The notes below the pieces were generated by a model. It ran no database searches and was not told where the DNA came from. It was given only the letters and a program-made list of their open reading frames with translations. Position numbers and translations under genes: made by a program. From Gammaproteobacteria bacterium (GTDB lineage Bacteria > Pseudomonadota > Gammaproteobacteria > Arenicellales > JAOTYS01): DNA of 7,601 bases. Of this stretch, positions 6,434 through 7,601 are shown piece by piece; within the stretch, counting starts at the first letter, position 1; every line of letters starts with the position of its first letter. The stretch spans positions 1-7,601 of the forward strand of contig JAOTYS010000224.1 of assembly GCA_029861795.1 (NCBI GenBank), written 5' to 3'.

Positions 6434-6730
6434 ACAAGGCAGAGGATCGAACACGGCCTATCTCCCAATCTGCGGAAATTAGGTAATATCAGCCTCGGAC
6501 GGGAATTTCCCCGGAACCGGCGCTATTGGCGGGATCTACGACAATTTCTTATCGCTTTGATTGAAGAAGGACAGTATAGTGATATTGATATTAATGTGGC
6601 CGAAACTGGGGCTAAAGCGATGCTTTTTGGCCTATGTATTAATATCTCAATCCGGATGCAGACCGAGAGCCAGAAAGAAATGCATGCACTGCGCTTGTAT
6701 TTGGCTAAGATGTTTCCCAAACATTATTAA
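6434..6730 (+). pseudogene. C-terminal remnant of a TetR/BetI-like regulator
   Basis: A plus-strand frame stays open from 6434 to TAA 6728-6730 without a plausible start. Its last 70 or so residues look like the ligand-binding, C-terminal half of a BetI-type TetR repressor: YWRDLRQFLIALIEEGQYSD, then an alanine-rich helix AETGAKAMLFGL in the place of the usual ALIDGL helix, then ALRLYLAKMFPKHY, a typical end for that family. No helix-turn-helix domain was found upstream in any plus-strand frame, although the 630 bp available would fit a whole gene. A preceding piece at 6360-6422 in another frame resembles the adjoining helix, which suggests at least one frameshift plus roughly 95 bp of extra or scrambled sequence. 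It ends 27 bp before the permease start. Seen: the open frame and pattern. Inferred: family and pseudogene status. A chance open frame cannot be excluded. Confidence 0.5.
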
Positions 6731-6757
6731 GTCAGTGTCTCTCCATATGCGACCGTA

Positions 6758-7601
6758 ATGAACGCGCGCCCGACCACGCAGCCAATCACAGCAGAGGTAG
6801 AAGGCCTACCCACACAGCGTCGCAGGACGCTAGGTGGTCGGCTGTATGCCTTATTTCTGCGAAGTGAAGCGCTCCGGGGATACGTCCTGTTGTCACCGAC
6901 GCTTATCGTCATGCTCGCCGCGATGTGCTTACCGTTTGCCATCATGGTAGCAATGAGCTTCTGGACACAGCACGCCTTCGAGTTCGACACCGCATTTACC
7001 CTGGCCAATTACGCAAAGGCAGTAGAGCAACCTGTTTATAAAGCTCTACTATTGCGTTCGTTGGCCATCTCCGGTGCATGCACAGTCCTCACCATATTGC
7101 TTGCTTATCCAATGGCGTACTTTGTCGCTTTCCATGTCCATCGGCACAAGCTGGTGTGGATTATCCTGATGACGTTGCCGTTTTGGACGAGCTACCTGTT
7201 GAGGATTTTCGCGTGGAAGATCATTCTGGGCTTTAACGGTGTAATAAATTCAGGACTCATGGGAATAGGTCTTATTGATCAACCTCTAGAATTCCTGCTC
7301 TATAGTCCTACCGCCGTTGTGCTTACGCTTACCCACGCGTGGGCGGCGTTTGCCATCTTGCCCATTTATGTCTCATTAGAAAAGATCGATCGGTCACTGC
7401 TGGAGGCAGCCACCGATCTCGGAGATGGGCCGGTGAAACGCTTTCTGGGAGTCACATTGCCGCTGTCATTACCCGGCGTCATTGCGGGCACGTTGATGAT
7501 CTTCATACCAACGGTTGGGGACTACGTCACGCCCGCGCTAGTCGGCGGGCCCGACGGATTGATGCTTGGCAACTTAATTCAGGCGCAGTTTGGGAAAGTA
7601 A
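6758..7601 (+). CDS. ABC transporter permease, polyamine PotB type (3' end outside window)
   Basis: Inner-membrane subunit that forms half of the translocation channel of a spermidine/putrescine-type importer. The visible 281 residues run from ATG 6758 to the window edge with no stop. After a polar N-terminal tail of about 40 residues come hydrophobic segments at roughly 42-68, 97-125, 132-157, 178-205 and 236-258. LPFWTSYLLRIFAW (140-153) is characteristic of PotB/PotH-like permeases. The cytoplasmic EAA loop that docks the ATPase is visible as EAATDLGDGPVKRF (216-229) followed by LPLSLPGVIAG. ATG 6758 is the first possible start after an in-frame stop at 6728-6730; it lacks a clear Shine-Dalgarno. 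Family members are about 275-310 residues, so only a short C-terminal part is missing. A PotC-type permease and a PotA-type ATPase are expected elsewhere and not seen here. The likely binding-protein partner is the divergent gene to the left. Confidence 0.94.
   Translation, partial: MNARPTTQPITAEVEGLPTQRRRTLGGRLYALFLRSEALRGYVLLSPTLIVMLAAMCLPFAIMVAMSFWTQHAFEFDTAFTLANYAKAVEQPVYKALLLRSLAISGACTVLTILLAYPMAYFVAFHVHRHKLVWIILMTLPFWTSYLLRIFAWKIILGFNGVINSGLMGIGLIDQPLEFLLYSPTAVVLTLTHAWAAFAILPIYVSLEKIDRSLLEAATDLGDGPVKRFLGVTLPLSLPGVIAGTLMIFIPTVGDYVTPALVGGPDGLMLGNLIQAQFGKV

Noticed and set aside
6561..6758. 65-residue plus-strand open frame before the permease
   Set aside because: It is in a different frame from the regulator-like translation, is rich in Cys and Arg without pattern, and lacks a ribosome site.

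Overview
The window looks like a chromosomal segment of a Gram-negative proteobacterium, most likely a gammaproteobacterium. This is inferred from three things: a polyamine gene set of the Puu/Spu/Pot type, a twin-arginine signal on the periplasmic binding protein, and a REP-associated tyrosine transposase (RAYT) embedded in GTAG-type REP/BIME repeats. No rRNA, tRNA or CRISPR is visible, and species cannot be named from the sequence.

Layout, left to right. (1) <1-785 (+): C-terminal part of a class III PLP aminotransferase. (2) 786-1921: a 1.1 kb insertion-like block made of two tandem arrays of 52-bp double-hairpin repeats with an exact 82-bp period, flanking an intact 149-aa RAYT gene (1103-1552). 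(3) 1922-3265 (+): FAD-dependent oxidoreductase resembling gamma-glutamylputrescine oxidase (PuuB). (4) 3329-4705 (+): glutamine-synthetase-fold enzyme resembling gamma-glutamylputrescine synthetase (PuuA). (5) 4706-4948: convergent intergenic region with an intrinsic terminator for the minus strand. (6) 4949-6088 (-): periplasmic polyamine-type substrate-binding protein (PotD/PotF-like) with a Tat-type signal. (7) 6089-6757: 669-bp divergent region holding what appears to be the decayed C-terminal part of a TetR/BetI-like regulator. (8) 6758->7601 (+): N-terminal 281 residues of a PotB-type ABC permease, open at the right edge.

The genes read together as uptake and breakdown of a polyamine or related amine. 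The binding protein and permease would import it, the PuuA-like ligase would gamma-glutamylate it, the PuuB-like oxidase would oxidise the adduct to an aldehyde, and the aminotransferase would act on an amine or omega-amino acid of the same pathway. Exact substrates are inference.

The most distinctive part is the RAYT/REP block. Two hairpin subfamilies lie in inverted orientation, each headed by GTAG when read on its own strand. They differ by compensatory base-pair changes, and the periodic array appears to run up to and resume after the transposase gene. This is a known class of system (RAYT-REP/BIME), but the local architecture is unusually regular. I did not find a clearly new type of system.
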